A DNA stretch of 64,000 nt from Pleurotus djamor (lineage: Eukaryota > Basidiomycota > Agaricomycetes > Agaricales > Pleurotaceae). The stretch spans positions 132,864 to 196,863 of the forward strand of contig JAPEVF010000001.1 of the NCBI GenBank assembly GCA_029747585.1. Reading direction: 5' to 3'. Below the pieces are notes generated by a model. The model saw nothing but the letters and a program-made list of their open reading frames with translations. It made no database searches and was not told where the DNA came from. Made by a program: the position numbers and the translations under genes. Below, piece by piece: positions 25,345 to 37,970 of this stretch; the first letter of the stretch is position 1, and each line of letters starts with the position of its first letter.

Positions 25345-28114
25345 TTAGAGGGGCCAGTCGAGTTTCTCGCCGAAGTTCCAATGAATTGCCTTGACCGAAG
25401 TATATTCCTCCAAAGCATAACTTCCGAGTTCTCTCCCTAGAAGGAGCAAGTGAGGCTTTCATAAATGTGATTAAAATGGGAGCGGTACCGATGCCAGATT
25501 GCTTCTTGCCCCCGAATGGCACATTGTTGTTGAGAATGTTGTATTGGTTGATCCACACCTACATAGGTATAATGTTTAGGTCTTCCGAAACAATGATGGC
25601 GGGGAGATGATACTTACTGTGCCTGCCTCGAGTGCGCCGGAAACTCTGATACATTGACTGGCATCATCTGGCAGATTATGTCCAACCTCGAGGATTATGC
25701 AACGGAACTAGCTTTTGGCTTACTGGAATGCAGGCCAGCTCCGAGGCCATACGTCGTGTTATTGGCTAATGAGATAGCTTCTTCTTCGGTGGCGAAGCGC
25801 CCTACCGAAAGGACCGGCCCAAAAATCTACGAATAAATTACCTGCTAGTAAGTAACCGCCTTTGAGGCGAATGGGGCAATGGGGCGGCTTGACAACGAGA
25901 AGGTTACCTCTTCTTGCACCTACAAGGGGGTTAGTAGATGATGGACGAATCAAACGACGACCCTTACAATTTTCATGTCTGGGGTGACATTGGTAAAAAC
26001 TGGGCGTTGAAGGGCATGAGTATGGTGGAAAGGGTCTATATTTTTCGCGCACCGGTTGGTGGAATAAAGTAGCCTTTTTCGGAATGTTTCTCCCCTCCAA
26101 GGCTGACAGTCGCCCCTGCCGTCTTTCCTGCTTCGATATAGCTCCAAACGCGATCGTACTGCGTCTTGGAAACCTGTAAAGCGAACGAATACATAATGGC
26201 GCTTGATATGGGACAATGACACGCACCACGGGGCCAGCGGAGGTATCACTGCGGAAGCCATCACCAACTTTCACTTCTTTCATCTTCCTCACCAATATAT
26301 CGACAAATTTGTCGTGGATGCTATCTTGGACGTACAAGCGAGAACCAGCCGTGCAGTCTTGTCCGGTATTGTAGCAGATGCCAAGGGCAGCCCAATTTGC
26401 CGCTGAAGAAAGAAAAGTTAATCTTGGATATGAAAAGACGTCACAGAGAAGGAGTGAGGCGCAAGTGGACGAATCATATCCGGACTGAAGGGAAAAGCCG
26501 AATGAACATAATCTCCATTGGAAAGTCGACACGAAGCGTTCAGTAGTCGGAGCGCCCTTGTGTAGTTGCCAAGTTTCCTATCTACGCACCTTGGTCCAGA
26601 TCAGCCGATTCAAATATGAGGTGAGGCGATTTTCCACCGAGTTCCAAGGATACCTGAAGCGTGGATCAAAAGTTAAGCCGTGATCGAAAACGTGGACGAG
26701 GACAAGGCACAAAATAGGAAGACGCCTGGAAGTAGCGTAATCGATCCAAACATGAGTGTTAGAAGCCACAGGAACCCCAAAAATGGGGGATATGAATAAA
26801 TAAACTAGGTGAAGGTTCGGCACGCAAGGATACTTCCAAATTGGGGACAAGAACATTTGAATCGTCACCTTTTTAATATTACCCTTAGCCGCTTCCATAA
26901 TTTTCCTCCCTGTCAGCGTGGAACCCGTGAAGGCGACTTTATCGACGTCGGGATGAGCCGAAAGAGCGGCACCGCCTATTGAGCCCAGCGATGGTACAGT
27001 GTTAATGACGCCAGGAGGAAACCTAAGAGGACAGTATGAGAGCTCAATTCAACATTAGCGTCAAGATCACTCGCCCAGCCTCGACCACGAGTTCGCAGAG
27101 TTTCTGTTGGATCAAAATGAATATATGTCAACCACCACAATGGACAGTTTTCACGAACAAGGGCAGTCAAAGGTGTGACTTCGGATGGCTTCATGACGAT
27201 GGTGCATCCACAAGCGAGGGCAGGAGCGACTTTCCAAGCCCTGGAATAGGACATCACTATATTGAATGGAACGGTGTGAAAAATAACGTACCACATATTG
27301 ATCGGATAATTCCATGGGATACTACAGATTCCGNGTCAATGATACAATACGAGAGTGCGTTGAAAAGTTGGATCAACAAAATGACATTCACATTTGACCA
27401 CAGACGCCGATGGGTTCGTGGCGGGTGAAGGCGATTTTAGTCTTGTTATCGACTTCAATTGTCTAGACAGATGGGTAAGTACCAACAAGAATGGGTATTT
27501 CATCTGAAACAGAGTTGATGGGCCCCACCTGTCCAACAATTTTGTCTGCCCAGCCAGCATAATATCGTAGACATTGAATGGAATCACCGATATCAAAATC
27601 CCTGAGATAGAATATGTATCGGTGCCGAGGCGCTTGAGAGTGAGTATATGGCTACCTGGCAATCCTAACAGGCTTTCCATTGTTCAAGGACTCGAGCTCC
27701 GCGAGGGTTTGAGCATCTCTTTCAATGAGGTCCGCTAACTTGTTGATGAGCCTCGAGCGCTCAAAGCCAGTGACGTTTTTGCCCCAGGTTGTCTTAAAGG
27801 CTTCACGTGCGGCCTTGACTGCAGCATCAATATCTCCAATGGATCCTGGTGAAATGGCCGATGTAAAAATGAGAAAGGTCTAGTCAGGACACATGCTTAC
27901 CTGCTACAACAGAGCAGATGACATCCTCTGTCGCAGGGTTGATTGCGCTAGCCAGGTTGACTTGGATATGATAGGTTGGAATGGGAAGAAACTCTTACGT
28001 GATCCGTTCGTTTGAGTCAACCGAGGCAACGAAGGCATTGTTGATGAAGAGGCCAGTTGGAATTGAAATCTGAGTGCCGGAAGAAGGGATGGTGGCTGTT
28101 GCACCCTGAGGCAT
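25345..28114 (-). CDS. Aldehyde dehydrogenase, NAD(P)-dependent
   Basis: ALDH superfamily enzyme oxidising aldehydes to acids; closest in pattern to fungal ALD/ALDH1-2 type. Start [19 protein letters not shown], then [20 protein letters not shown]. Conserved blocks are [60 protein letters not shown] and, after a 135-bp intron, [20 protein letters not shown] with the catalytic Glu. The catalytic Cys lies in [16 protein letters not shown]. Near the end are [40 protein letters not shown] and a short tail KLDWPL. More than 12 introns. An N at 27334 is in an intron. Targeting: no clear mitochondrial presequence, so probably cytosolic. Confidence 0.94.
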
Positions 28115-28877
28115 AGTGAATGTCGATGATGGTCGATGGATAAGGAACCTTGTTTGGCGCGTGAGAGCCAATCTTCGAGAGTCAGATGCTCTGAGTCCCC
28201 AGGTAAGGAGAAACGAACGCCGCGGTGCTGACATTCCAACCACCGCAGCTCGGCTCACCCTCTTCAATCGCTTGCTGAAAAACTAGATTTAAAGTCCGAT
28301 GGCCATGCCTCAATGTTTACCACCTGGTTCGCAAACTGCACCGACGCGACCATTGTTAAATCGCTCCTGAAGCTCGTATCCAACGCGTACACAATACTAC
28401 TTGGCCTTGTATTTAATTCGGGCCAATTTTGGCGGCTCTTCGAAACACTTTGCCCAACAAGAAGCTGGAACCAGATCATGATGATGGCAAAATCATTGAT
28501 GGAGTAAGTAATAGGAAGCAAATTCATCGTCCCATTTCATATCGAGGGAGTCATTGATCTGGCTGTGCATACACTACACAGACAGCGTACAGCGGCAACT
28601 CTTGGGAAGCATTCCGACGAAAGTAACCGACTTGTGACAGGTGCTTATGAGCTGAGGCATGATCTTGGACAGTTATATCCCATTGAGCCGAGATGAACTA
28701 CTTGAAGAACCTGAGACGGCGAGCACAACTTGCGGCCTTCGAGTAGGTTGGGGCTGGCGGGTTCAAGGGTGTCTCTGTGACCCCTATCACCGTGGGAACG
28801 TCGCACGGCCAAAATCGCGTTCGCTTCCAGCCCTCATTCCAGCCTCCACCATCCAGCTTTTCTAGATTCTCTGAAAC
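28115..28877. other. Divergent intergenic, 763 bp
   Basis: The longest spacer without an element, between the starts of the ALDH (-) and COX8 (+) genes. A 64-codon open frame at 28313-28507 has no recognisable product and I do not call it. A CT-rich leader (28815-28877) precedes the COX8 start. Promoters of both genes are expected here. Confidence 0.4.
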
Positions 28878-29202
28878 ATGCTCTCTGTTGTCGCCCGCCG
28901 CTCTGTTTCCGGCTTCAGGTCCCTGCACACGACCGCTGTTGCACGGTCTGCTGGCCACGATTACCACGTACGCCCAACATAAGTTATGCACCCACAACTT
29001 GAATTAAAACCGTGTGTAGCATCTTCCATTTGCCTGGCCGGGCGACAAGAAGGTCTCTTTCGGAACCAAAGTCACTGTTTTCCTAATTGCTGGGTTCAGC
29101 ATCCCATTCGTCGCGTCTGCATACCAACTGTGCGTCTGCCTTGCAACCTCCATTTTTAGGACTAACCCGTATTATAGGAAGAAGAGCGCAGGAGCGGCCT
29201 AA
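28878..29202 (+). CDS. COX8: Cytochrome c oxidase subunit COX8 (mammalian VIIc)
   Basis: Small inner-membrane subunit of complex IV. Three exons (28878-28967, 29020-29129, 29178-29202) encode about 74 residues. MLSVVARRSVSGFRSLHTTA is a typical mitochondrial presequence. The mature part then reads HHLPFAWPGDKKVSFGTKVT and a single membrane helix (VFLIAGFSIPFVASAYQL) with a KK tail, exactly the VIIc layout. Exon junctions carry good GT..AG sites and keep frame. The gene is short and split, so it is easy to miss. Confidence 0.92.
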
Positions 29203-29334
29203 GCTAGATGTAGCGTGTAGACATCGTATCGCCGAAACCAGTTTCCAATACAGAGTATCATCATCACCTCGTTCCAGCCATGAACCCGTGAACCCCCATA
29301 AAGCAAATAGTACAAATCAATCAGACCCATTCAT

Positions 29335-32300
29335 TCAAGAGTCAGTTTCCGCGTCGTCATTGATCCCAGAAATGACTTGCTCGATGTTTATCTTTGTCTT
29401 CTTGATATTCTTGGAGCGGCAGTCGCAAGTCCTTGCCAGAAATCCAGGATCGCCCTCGAGAACGTCGATCGCAGCGCTGGACGCACGTCTTGCCGCTGCA
29501 GCCACAGTTGTATCTTGTGCATCAACAAGAACGACATCGTGTACGATAACTAGCGCTCCTCAGTCAGTCGGATGGCTAGTCGTAAGACCGTCGGCAACTC
29601 ACTGGAACATCTGGCAAGCTTTCCATCATTATCCTTTTCCAGCTCGAAATGTTGGCAACCCTGAGCCTGAACCATCTCCAGTAGTGTTTTCGTCGGATGT
29701 AATGAGAGAGTTTGCAAAGTAATGTACGTGTCGAAGAACGGCTTCAATACATTGTCGAAAAAGGCCTCTACTCCCTTTGTGGAGAAGCTATCGGAGATGA
29801 ATACGGCACCAATAACTGATTCGATGACGTCGGACAGTGCCTATCATAGTAGGTGAGGTGTCCATCCCGTTCCAAGCATCAACGTGTTTGAAGCTGACCT
29901 TTGGAGCATCAAGTTCCAACCAATACTGGCCCTCTGGTCGTCCTTCAATCTTGGCTGCTTTCTGCTCCTCGATGTGGCGGGCTTTCACCTGACTGGCGTA
30001 GGCGGAAATCGTGGACGATAAATGACTAGACTCGAACAGGATGTGTTTGTATAGCCCAGACCATACACAAACCGCAGATAATGCGGAGTTTGACACCATA
30101 GCCCCCTGCGAGCAACGTGTGAGAGATTGACGCACAGATTTGATCCAAATTGTGATACCTTAAGCAAGGTCAAGGCACCAGGTGACAGCTGTAGATTCCG
30201 GTGGTATATGTACCGGATGACCACTATCAATTATTGTTAGATCACCGAATTGTTTAGACGCTGTGATGCACGCACTGAAATCCAGAATGGCATCTCCGAT
30301 GAATTCGAGTCTTTCGTATGATGTCGTGTCGTGACTGTTTACGGAGGTATGCGTCTAGTGCAGTGGTGAGTGCAGGTGAAGGATGAAGTTACGGATGAAC
30401 TAACCAAAGCTTGGGCAAGTAGGTGACGTCTTGCAAAGGTATGTCCAATGATGACCTCAACAGCTTCAATCGTGCCCGGTTTGAGCGGGGCTGTAACGGC
30501 TGGATGAGGCGCCATTGCCTTCTGTTGAAAATCAGACCATGTGTCGATGCCAGGCGTTGGAATATTCATCGCCTTCGATGCCTTGAGAGCGAGTTCTCGT
30601 CCCCCAGTTAGATATGCGGCCCCGAGGATGGATTCAACAACATCAGCCACAGCCTACGGTATCAATCAATGGGGAGGTATCCATGGCACCTTGGAACTCA
30701 CTCACTTTATCACCCAGAAGCTGAGTACCATATTGAACAGATCGGCGCTTCCGTTTGTTCTTCGGCTTCGGCTTCGTGTGGCCCTCAGGGATCGCCGCAG
30801 TTTCATCAGGGCTTTGGCCTGGGACCAGAGGCGATGGTGCTTGACTTTCATCACCACTTGCCTCAAGAAGAGAAAACCCAACAGGTTGCCAATTGCGGAC
30901 TGCGAAGGGTTTGGACTGAATGTAACCAGGAAGGCCGGCGCAGCTAGCATTCTGCAACAACGACTTGTTGCTAATCATCGGTTGCCTTATTTGATGTAAT
31001 GAACCCTCGTTTGCCGTTGGATTCATGACATAAACATAGATGGAAGAGAGGTACTTGAGAAACGAGTCGCCTAATGACTAGAGGTCAGCACGGAAGCGAG
31101 TTAGATAACCTGACTGTCGACTCACCCAGGAGCTCCAGGCGTTCATAGTCATATTCATTACATGCGGAGGGCGTTGATAGGGCCATATGGAGCAAGTCTT
31201 CACGGATTTCATGTCGGAACAACTTCGCGTTGAGCTCCTTGACAAGGAGAAAGTCATTGATTCGGTTTAAAATTGACGGTATTGCCATGGCGGTTCGGAA
31301 GATGCTAATGGGTCATGAGCCAGATAGTATATGTGGGGTGCAGGCACGGACCTACCTTGCTGGAACTGTGAACCTGGCACAGAGCTCAGGGATGAGATCT
31401 AAAGATTGATTAGCGAAGAATGATAATAGTAAAGNAAAAAAACACGTACACTTCGCTGACGCCTTATCTGTTTTAGTATGTAGACTGATCATCGGACTCA
31501 AGCAATTGGATAAAGGGTGGAGTCGATCGACCATAATAAGCGGTTGATTGGGATTTTTGAGTTCTACCATGCCTTTGCGCTTCGCCTTGCAATATTCATA
31601 AATATTTTCATAGGCTGCTTCTCTCTAATAAAAGAGTAAGAAAACAAGGCAGCACATGCAAAGGCAATACACACAGGGCTGTCAGCTGGTTTGTCCGAAG
31701 GAGTTAAGTCTTGCCTCAAGCAGACGGCATTGTAGCGTCTAGTGAACTCGACCCACCGATCTTGTATCACGGCGTCTTCTAAGTCGTGTTTCAGCTTATC
31801 TACATCCTCGAGATCGAGGGCAACTGCCCAAGTGGACGCGGCCGCAGACACCGATTCCCAAGGAACATGAGCTTCTATGGGCGTTAAACCCAAAGCCTCA
31901 TTGTCTTTCGCAAGAACATCATGGATCGAAGGAGAGAGAGGCGCAAATAAAAATCCCATCTGATCGATCGAACACGTAAACGGTTTATTTGAGATTGCGC
32001 GGCAAATTCGAAGTGTGTATGAAACGAGTGATTGAAGTCTGAATTGATCGATAGAAAGTGGAGCGGCTCCTCGTAACGATACCGTCGCAGAAGTCCCAGA
32101 AAAGATTTTAAATGGGGTCAGAGGAGGGAGGGGTTTCCTGGTAAGGATAAGCATTGGGCCATAGGCTTCAGAGGTATCCCCTTGACCAATGGTGACAAGA
32201 AGAGGGTAAAGCCTATCGACGGGCCCGGTCCCACAGTTCGACCAAAAGTCAGGCTTTTTCTGCGGGTAGTGTCTTGCACCAGACATGTGTGAATGAGGTC

Positions 32301-33955
32301 GAGCCTGGGTTGAGGATAGCGGTTCGTGGTTTGTGGTTTGGCTCGAATTTGGCGGTGCAGGTGGGAAGTAATGAGAACCCAGGGCTCCAATTGAAGTCAA
32401 GTAGTCGCAGGCTTGCAAACACGCCTCACGTCTAGCCTGAGTCATGTTGTCGGAGATAGGGCCTCGGACTGGGATCAGCCCATTTATTGACGGGAGAGTG
32501 ATCGTGCAGACCACCCCGGGCAGAGAATCAGGCCGATGGGAATCCTCAAAGAGGAACAAAGGTCTTCCAACCTGTGTATTGCTCGCCATGGCTGCCGAAA
32601 AGCGATAGATAACGGTGGTGGCGTCTTGTACATAGATCCGTCCGCTCGTAGTAGGGTCAAGGACGAAACGCCCTGACACAAAGTCCTCATCTTCGTCGTC
32701 CGAATGACAAGGATCAGTGGGTTCGTGGAGATTGCTCGGAGGAACACGGCCTCGAGAGTCACAAGAAATCCCCTTCATCCAATCGAGTAAGTCAGACTCA
32801 GGACGGGTTATGGTTGATAAGATACGGCGTTGTTCGTTATTGTCGATTTCCACCATATAAACGAGATGGCCTTCACCGCGCACTCTGGCGCGAACGTAGG
32901 CCTGGGATGTATGACTTTCAACAAGATCGTAGAGAACGACGAGCGATGCCTTGGGTAGATCATGGTCTTCGAGCGATTTGGTAGCAATAATGAGGTTGTA
33001 AGTTCCCGCAGAGAAGTCACGGGAGAGAGACTAACCAAGAGTCAGTTAATCAGGTTGGGTTCAGAAGAACACACGGTAGTTACTAGGTCGAAAGGGCGTT
33101 GGCCATTTCCAACGGCGACGAACGGTCGAATATTCACAAGATCGTCACCTAATGACCTGAGCATGTCTGCGATAGCGAAAGCGGTTGTACGTTTTCGAAC
33201 TGTTGCCCAAAAATTAGCGGTGAAAGCTATAAGATCACTGACGAACCAAATATCAAGCCTCTGAAGTCCTTGCCAGTAGTACTAGACGCCCGGATAACAT
33301 GAGTCAGCTTGATGAACTTGGGTGTTACATTGAAGCCGCGCGAAGTTGGGTCTAGGTTGGGCATCGTATACGGCCAGTTCTTCACAGTATTTATTAGTTC
33401 GGCCACGTTAGACTCGGTATTCCCAGAAGGTCCACGTTCAGAGTCAGCCTGACTCTGCAGTTGTTGATTAGGGAGGCGAGATAGCTCAGGTAAGGATCGA
33501 CGCCAGACGAGATCCGCTGCACAGGGCCCGACTTCAGTCAGAACACACCGTGACGCGCGGAAGTAGCGACCAAATATATGTTCTTGCGGGTCCAGCTGCT
33601 TCAGATCTTTCATGAGTTGTGTATCAAGTCCAGATTGTGCTGGGTGGTAAGAAAGGACATATTCGTTGGGTGTAGATGCTGCGTGATGATGCCCGACTGA
33701 CAACCGTTGATCGTCAGAAGACTGAAAAGTTTTCCGCAGTTTCCTACGCTTCGTAGGAGGTTGCACGACATCGGGCACACTCGAAAGCGGCGCAGACTCT
33801 TGAATCAAATCGCAATCTGCAAGAGCGCCAGAGGGAATTCTAGACGACGAAGTGCTAGCCTCAGCTTCATCTTGGAGATTGGGATCCAATGACTGGGGAC
33901 TTTCGTGGCGCTTCGTATTTTTTCCTTTCCAGCTCTGTTTCCATATCCTGAGCAT
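29335..33955 (-). CDS. Dicer-like ribonuclease III lacking the N-terminal DExD helicase lobe
   Basis: RNA-silencing endonuclease that cuts long dsRNA. In order: a low-complexity start (MLRIWKQSWKGKNTKRHESP, KRRKLRKTF); the post-helicase-1 region (HIFGRYFRASRCVLTEVGPC, AADLVWRRSLPELS); helicase C (DFRGLIF-VRKRTTAFAIADML, TYNLIIATKSLEDHDLPKAS, TSQAYVRARVRGEGHLVYM); a dimerisation/PAZ-like middle; RNase IIIa with YERLELLGDSFLKYLSS; RNase IIIb with SYERLEFIGDAILDF; and a C-terminal dsRNA-binding-like part ending NDDAETDS. Both RNase III signatures keep their acidic residues. The DExD/ATP-binding lobe expected upstream is absent: only about 120 bp separate this ATG from the next gene. More than ten introns; an N at 31435 is intronic. 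The start may be wrong if a cryptic exon was missed. Confidence 0.9.
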
Positions 33956-34072
33956 GGACGCGACGGGATGGTGAGGAGCTACGCGTCGCGAGGGTGAAAG
34001 GGAGAGATGTGGCTTATGTAATGGGCCACAACGCTTTTAGCCCTCACTCACATCGCACGCCAATCCATTGAT

Positions 34073-35589
34073 ATGTTCAACAATATACACATCGTCAATG
34101 ATTTAGGGAAACATCTAGACTCACAAACTCCTCAGACCGACTCACTTGTGCCACTCGTCAGACAGCGTACACCGTCACAGCCTTGCTTACCCGAACGCTT
34201 GCCCTCGAGTGGTACGTCGTCCTCAGCCTTGTTCCACCCTTATACCCACAGTCTGAAGGGTTTATTCAGCGCGAAGCTACATTAAACGCACCTAGAGCAA
34301 TACTACGCCAGCTTAGACGCAGCCCGTCCCCATCATCCAGCGCTGAGAACGATGCTGATTCCCCCATTGATGCCCCCAGTCCTTCTGCGGAAGGCCCTCC
34401 GAGTCCTACATTCTCACTGACCTCTACATTCAAATCGGTACTGAAACCACGGTCCTCGCCGTCTCAGCAAGGTCGCTGGAAGGAACCACAGGTAAGTTGA
34501 TTGCACAATTACTCCCACCTTCGCACTAAATTGTGGCATGGTTATCAGCCGTATGAAGTATTTCGTGCCATAGAGCAGAAAAACCTCATGCTTCTCATGG
34601 AAATTCGGGATCGCTCATTCCCTGTCAGTCGGGCATTTGGTCCCCTCTGCCTCTGATTCACTGTCTCCTATAGCTCTTGCTTCGGAAAACTGGTGACGCC
34701 ACCCCCCTCCTACATGCCATGAGAATTGGCCAGTCACACAGAGATGTTGCAATTGTACTACTCGGTGCTTTCTCTCGCTGGATCAATCACCTCCAAGACG
34801 ATGAGATCAAGAAACCTCAAACGCGAGTCTTGTTGAAAGCGCTTCGTAAGTGAACATCTGTACCTCGTTGTCGCCCAATCAAAATAAACCTGGTTTCTAG
34901 GTGCAAACCTCAAGCTCGCGATCGACTACGGTTTGGCCAAGTCGCAGAGTGATTTGATTGCGTCCTTCATGCAAACGTTGGTCATGAGTGAGGGCGAAAA
35001 GTGGGTAAGAGACCAAACGGCAAATGTCTCCTTAGCACTACGGGCGGGCACGGCGGGGAAGCCTGTCAACACCGCGTCCTCAGCAGTCAGACGTTTCGCC
35101 ACGAAGGAGCTCGGTAGGGCAGATCTTATCGCTGCTCTGGAGGACTAGTATGGTTTCCGATCCGGTGTGCGCCCTTCTACTTACTCGATCTTTTTGTCAG
35201 CGTGGCGAATGCAACGGTTGATCTTTTGATGCTTGCGGCTTGGTCGTGGGTCGCAGAAACTTTGGATGTTGAACCCATACCGGTCCGTTTAATCTTGCTT
35301 CGCTCCCTCCATGTTGTGATCCCACCTCCTTTTGACAGACATATTACTTTGCTCGTGATGACAGGGTTTACAAGGCCTATGAAGCTGGCTTCGACAAGCA
35401 TCATAATTCGTTTGAGAAACTCAATCGTCGCTTGAGATGGCAGTTGCGCGTGCTCAAGGTAGCTCTCGAAGGAAGGTCAACAACGTACCGTGTAAGCTTG
35501 AACATGCTTCACTGCGACGACTAATCATCATGTCGTAGAGGAAAGTCGAGCTACTCATGGGCGAACTGGACGAAGGTGAAGGTGTTTGA
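34073..35589 (+). CDS. Conserved helical protein of unknown function
   Basis: Not recognised as a named family. A clear coding run begins around 34130 with RQTAYTVTALLTRTLALEWY and VVLSLVPPLYPQSEGFIQRE. It then passes a Ser/Pro/Asp-rich linker (SPSPSSSAENDADSPIDAPS) into a helical C-terminal half (EVFRAIEQKNLMLLMEIRDR, GDATPLLHAMRIGQSHRDVA, ATKELGRADLIAALEDYVAN) and ends KVELLMGELDEGEGV. The ATLL-HAMRIGQSH segment resembles a degenerate ankyrin-like helix pair, but I would not assign function. Several introns. The 5' exon is uncertain: the ATG at 34073 is in another frame, so an extra intron or a different start is required. Confidence 0.65.
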
Positions 35590-35880
35590 TACCCATACAT
35601 TCATGGACCGTTCTATACCCAGCCAAGATTCCGTGCTATCTGTCCTTCGTTTGACTGTTGCGATCCTTGCTTGTAAAAGGTGTCCTATCAGTCAAAGTTC
35701 ACACTGGTGGCGGCGTATTGTCGAGCAAACATTGAATTCACAAGCATCTCCCTTCGCAGAGAAGCTTCTCTGCTCGTATAAGGTGCTTGGCCGAGTAAAG
35801 ATCGCATCCGATCCAGCGTATGTTCGAGCATACATTATGTGTGTGTTGTTAAGTATTATCCGAAATATGAATAAATTTGG

Positions 35881-36700
35881 TTATAGTAATGGTTTGAGTC
35901 CTTTGAGGAGCACATAGATCCCAGTGATTAGCAGGTTCAATGAGGCGGGTCCCAAATCTAGCTGGACAATTGTATATACCCAAAGGGTGATAAGAGGAGG
36001 GCACTAGTTTCGCAGTGAGCCTACTGGAAGAATCGACGGGCTTTCAAAACTGACCTGCTTTATGTTGACTTTCCAAGAGCCCAAGCTCAAAAGCCAGAGA
36101 AGGCGAGGGCCAGCGACGTTGGCAATCATGAAAAGAAAGAATTGCATCCTTCTATCGCGCTTGTGTCGCGTAGCTAGATAGAAGGTCAATATGCGAACGG
36201 AGAATCTGAAAAGTTTCAACGGACTGTAGAATATGAATACGGCGAGGACTAGATGACGTCAGTGAACGTAGCAAAAGAAAAACAAGAAAGCGCACGAGGG
36301 ACAGCAGGGACCATCCTGTCGATGATATCAGCCAGACTTAGTACGCGTCCATACTGATTGTGTATTAGACTGGTCGAGCAATTCCAATATTCCAGTGAGT
36401 TGAGGGCTGAACGGAGGACGCGCAGGCTTGAAGCACGTACATGTCCATCATCAACAAGAGAAAGGAAAATGGTGTCAAGTATAGCAGCGCGTCGAAGATC
36501 TCGTCAGCAAAGGCAACGTCTTCATCCTCCGTCACGACATCCTTCTCCTTGGGTCGCTGCATGAGTTTGCCTGGGACATTGACATCCTTCAATATACCAG
36601 TTTCATTGATGATGCGCCATTGCTCCTCTTCTGATATTTCCAATGGTGCTGCTGACGTCGAAGATGCTGTGTTTTGCGTGGATTTGCGCTTTTTAGCCAT
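35881..36700 (-). CDS. DUF7719-type small membrane protein
   Basis: Start MAKKRKSTQNTASSTSAAPL, a basic/Ser-rich head, then EISEEEQWRIINETGIL and an acidic stretch (VVTEDEDVAFADEIFDALLY). Membrane segments follow: LTPFSFLLLMMDM, a second partly read segment, RRMQFFLFMIANVAGPRLLW, and a C-terminal pair (TLWVYTIVQLDLGPASLNLL, ITGIYVLLKGLKPLL). This matches my memory of the fungal DUF7719 family, which has no established role. Three or four introns. It is divergent from FAF1, with 109 bp between start codons, and convergent with the preceding unknown gene. Confidence 0.78.
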
Positions 36701-36809
36701 GGTCGTCCGAGTCTGTGTAAGTGGATGGAACGCGCACGGAAGCAATTGTCGCACTCCTGTTTGTTTGGCGGAACGTCACAGCGATAAACACTCCTCCAAA
36801 GTTTTCCAA

Positions 36810-37908
36810 ATGGCTGGCCACGATGATCTCCTTCGACTCCTTGACGCTCACGGCCAGCAATTTTTGAACTCTTTCACTTCAGGAGCAAGAAATGCCCATA
36901 GCGCTCCATCTACGTCAAGCAACGTCCAGTCTCTCGATGACGAAGAAGAGGAGTGGTTAGGCATCAGTGCTGGGGACGACGAAGTTGACGACAGTTCGAC
37001 GGACGACGATGATAGTATGGATGATAGTAAGGTTCAACTGTCTGCTCGCATGCTTGGTGACCCATCAAGTTGAACAGATGACGATGGTTTTACTATCGAT
37101 AGTCATGCAAAGCAGCCAGCTGTCATAATTTTTTCAGACAAAATATCATCGGGGGCAACGAAGCACCCGGCACCTCAATCGTTCATGGTGCGGCATTGTT
37201 TCTATGTCTGATGTATATGGCTCATATCAGTCTTCCATAGTCGTCAAAAGTCTCCAAACTCCGGCAAGTTTCAGGCGCACCGTCGCGTAAACGATCTTCA
37301 CCAAAAGAAGAGGCAGACGAGCTGTACGTGCTCTTCCAAATTGCTAAAAACGTTGACCTCATTTTTGTACTAGGAATAATATACAAAATGATGCGCTTCT
37401 CCATCGTCTGGTTCATACGAAACTGCTATCTGGCTCGTTGAACCCAGAACTCGAATTGACGCCTGCCCAACGGCGCAAAGCATTAGCTGGACGCGTTCTG
37501 GAGCTCGCAGGGGAGAAGAAGTTGGGTAAAGGCGAAGCCTCTGTCCGAATGGCGGAGAGACACAGAGCATCTAAACATGTGCGGGATGGACTCGTTAGAA
37601 AGCAACATGCTCGCGAAGCGGCCCAGCTTGAAGAGGTATTGCCCTAGCTCTCAACCCAACTCCGAAGTGAATCTGACAGTCCCTCGTCACAGGCTAAGCA
37701 ACTGGGAAATTACCATCCTGCGTTGAAGAAACTATTCAAAGGTTCATCGGAGCAATCAAATTCACGGCCACGAAAGCGCGACAAGGGCTTACGCATGGGA
37801 GTTGGCAAGTTTAGTGGAGGTGTTCTGAAGCTGAGTCGCGATGACATCAAAACTATGCAACCCAGCAGTAGTGGAAAATCTGGTCGCGGCCGGCCGACCA
37901 AGCGTTGA
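36810..37908 (+). CDS. FAF1: FAF1-like ribosome biogenesis protein
   Basis: Small-subunit processome-associated factor (yeast Faf1, PF15375). Start MAGHDDLLRLLDAHGQQFLN, then an acidic Ser/Asp tract (DDEVDDSSTDDDDSMDD). A middle exon has KQPAVIIFSDKISSGATKHP. The conserved C-terminal part is NPELELTPAQRRKALAGRVL, MAERHRASKHVRDGLVRKQH, QLGNYHPALKKLFKG and GVGKFSGGVLKLSRDDIK. Basic ends (RPRKRDKG, GRGRPTKR) fit a nucleolar protein. Four introns. With IMP4 and UTP12 this is the third 18S-maturation factor in the window. Confidence 0.82.
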
Positions 37909-37970
37909 CAGATATGGCCAGCAAAAAAGTATAATATTAATCAGAGCATTACAAAGTCCTCCCAAGGCGT

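Noticed and set aside
28313..28507. 64-codon + strand open frame upstream of COX8
   Set aside because: No family resemblance, no clear splice partners or promoter, and it lies in a divergent spacer; probably chance.
29203..29334. Extra exon of COX8 or Dicer
   Set aside because: Both genes have well-supported ends on each side, and the sequence between shows no conserved coding frame.
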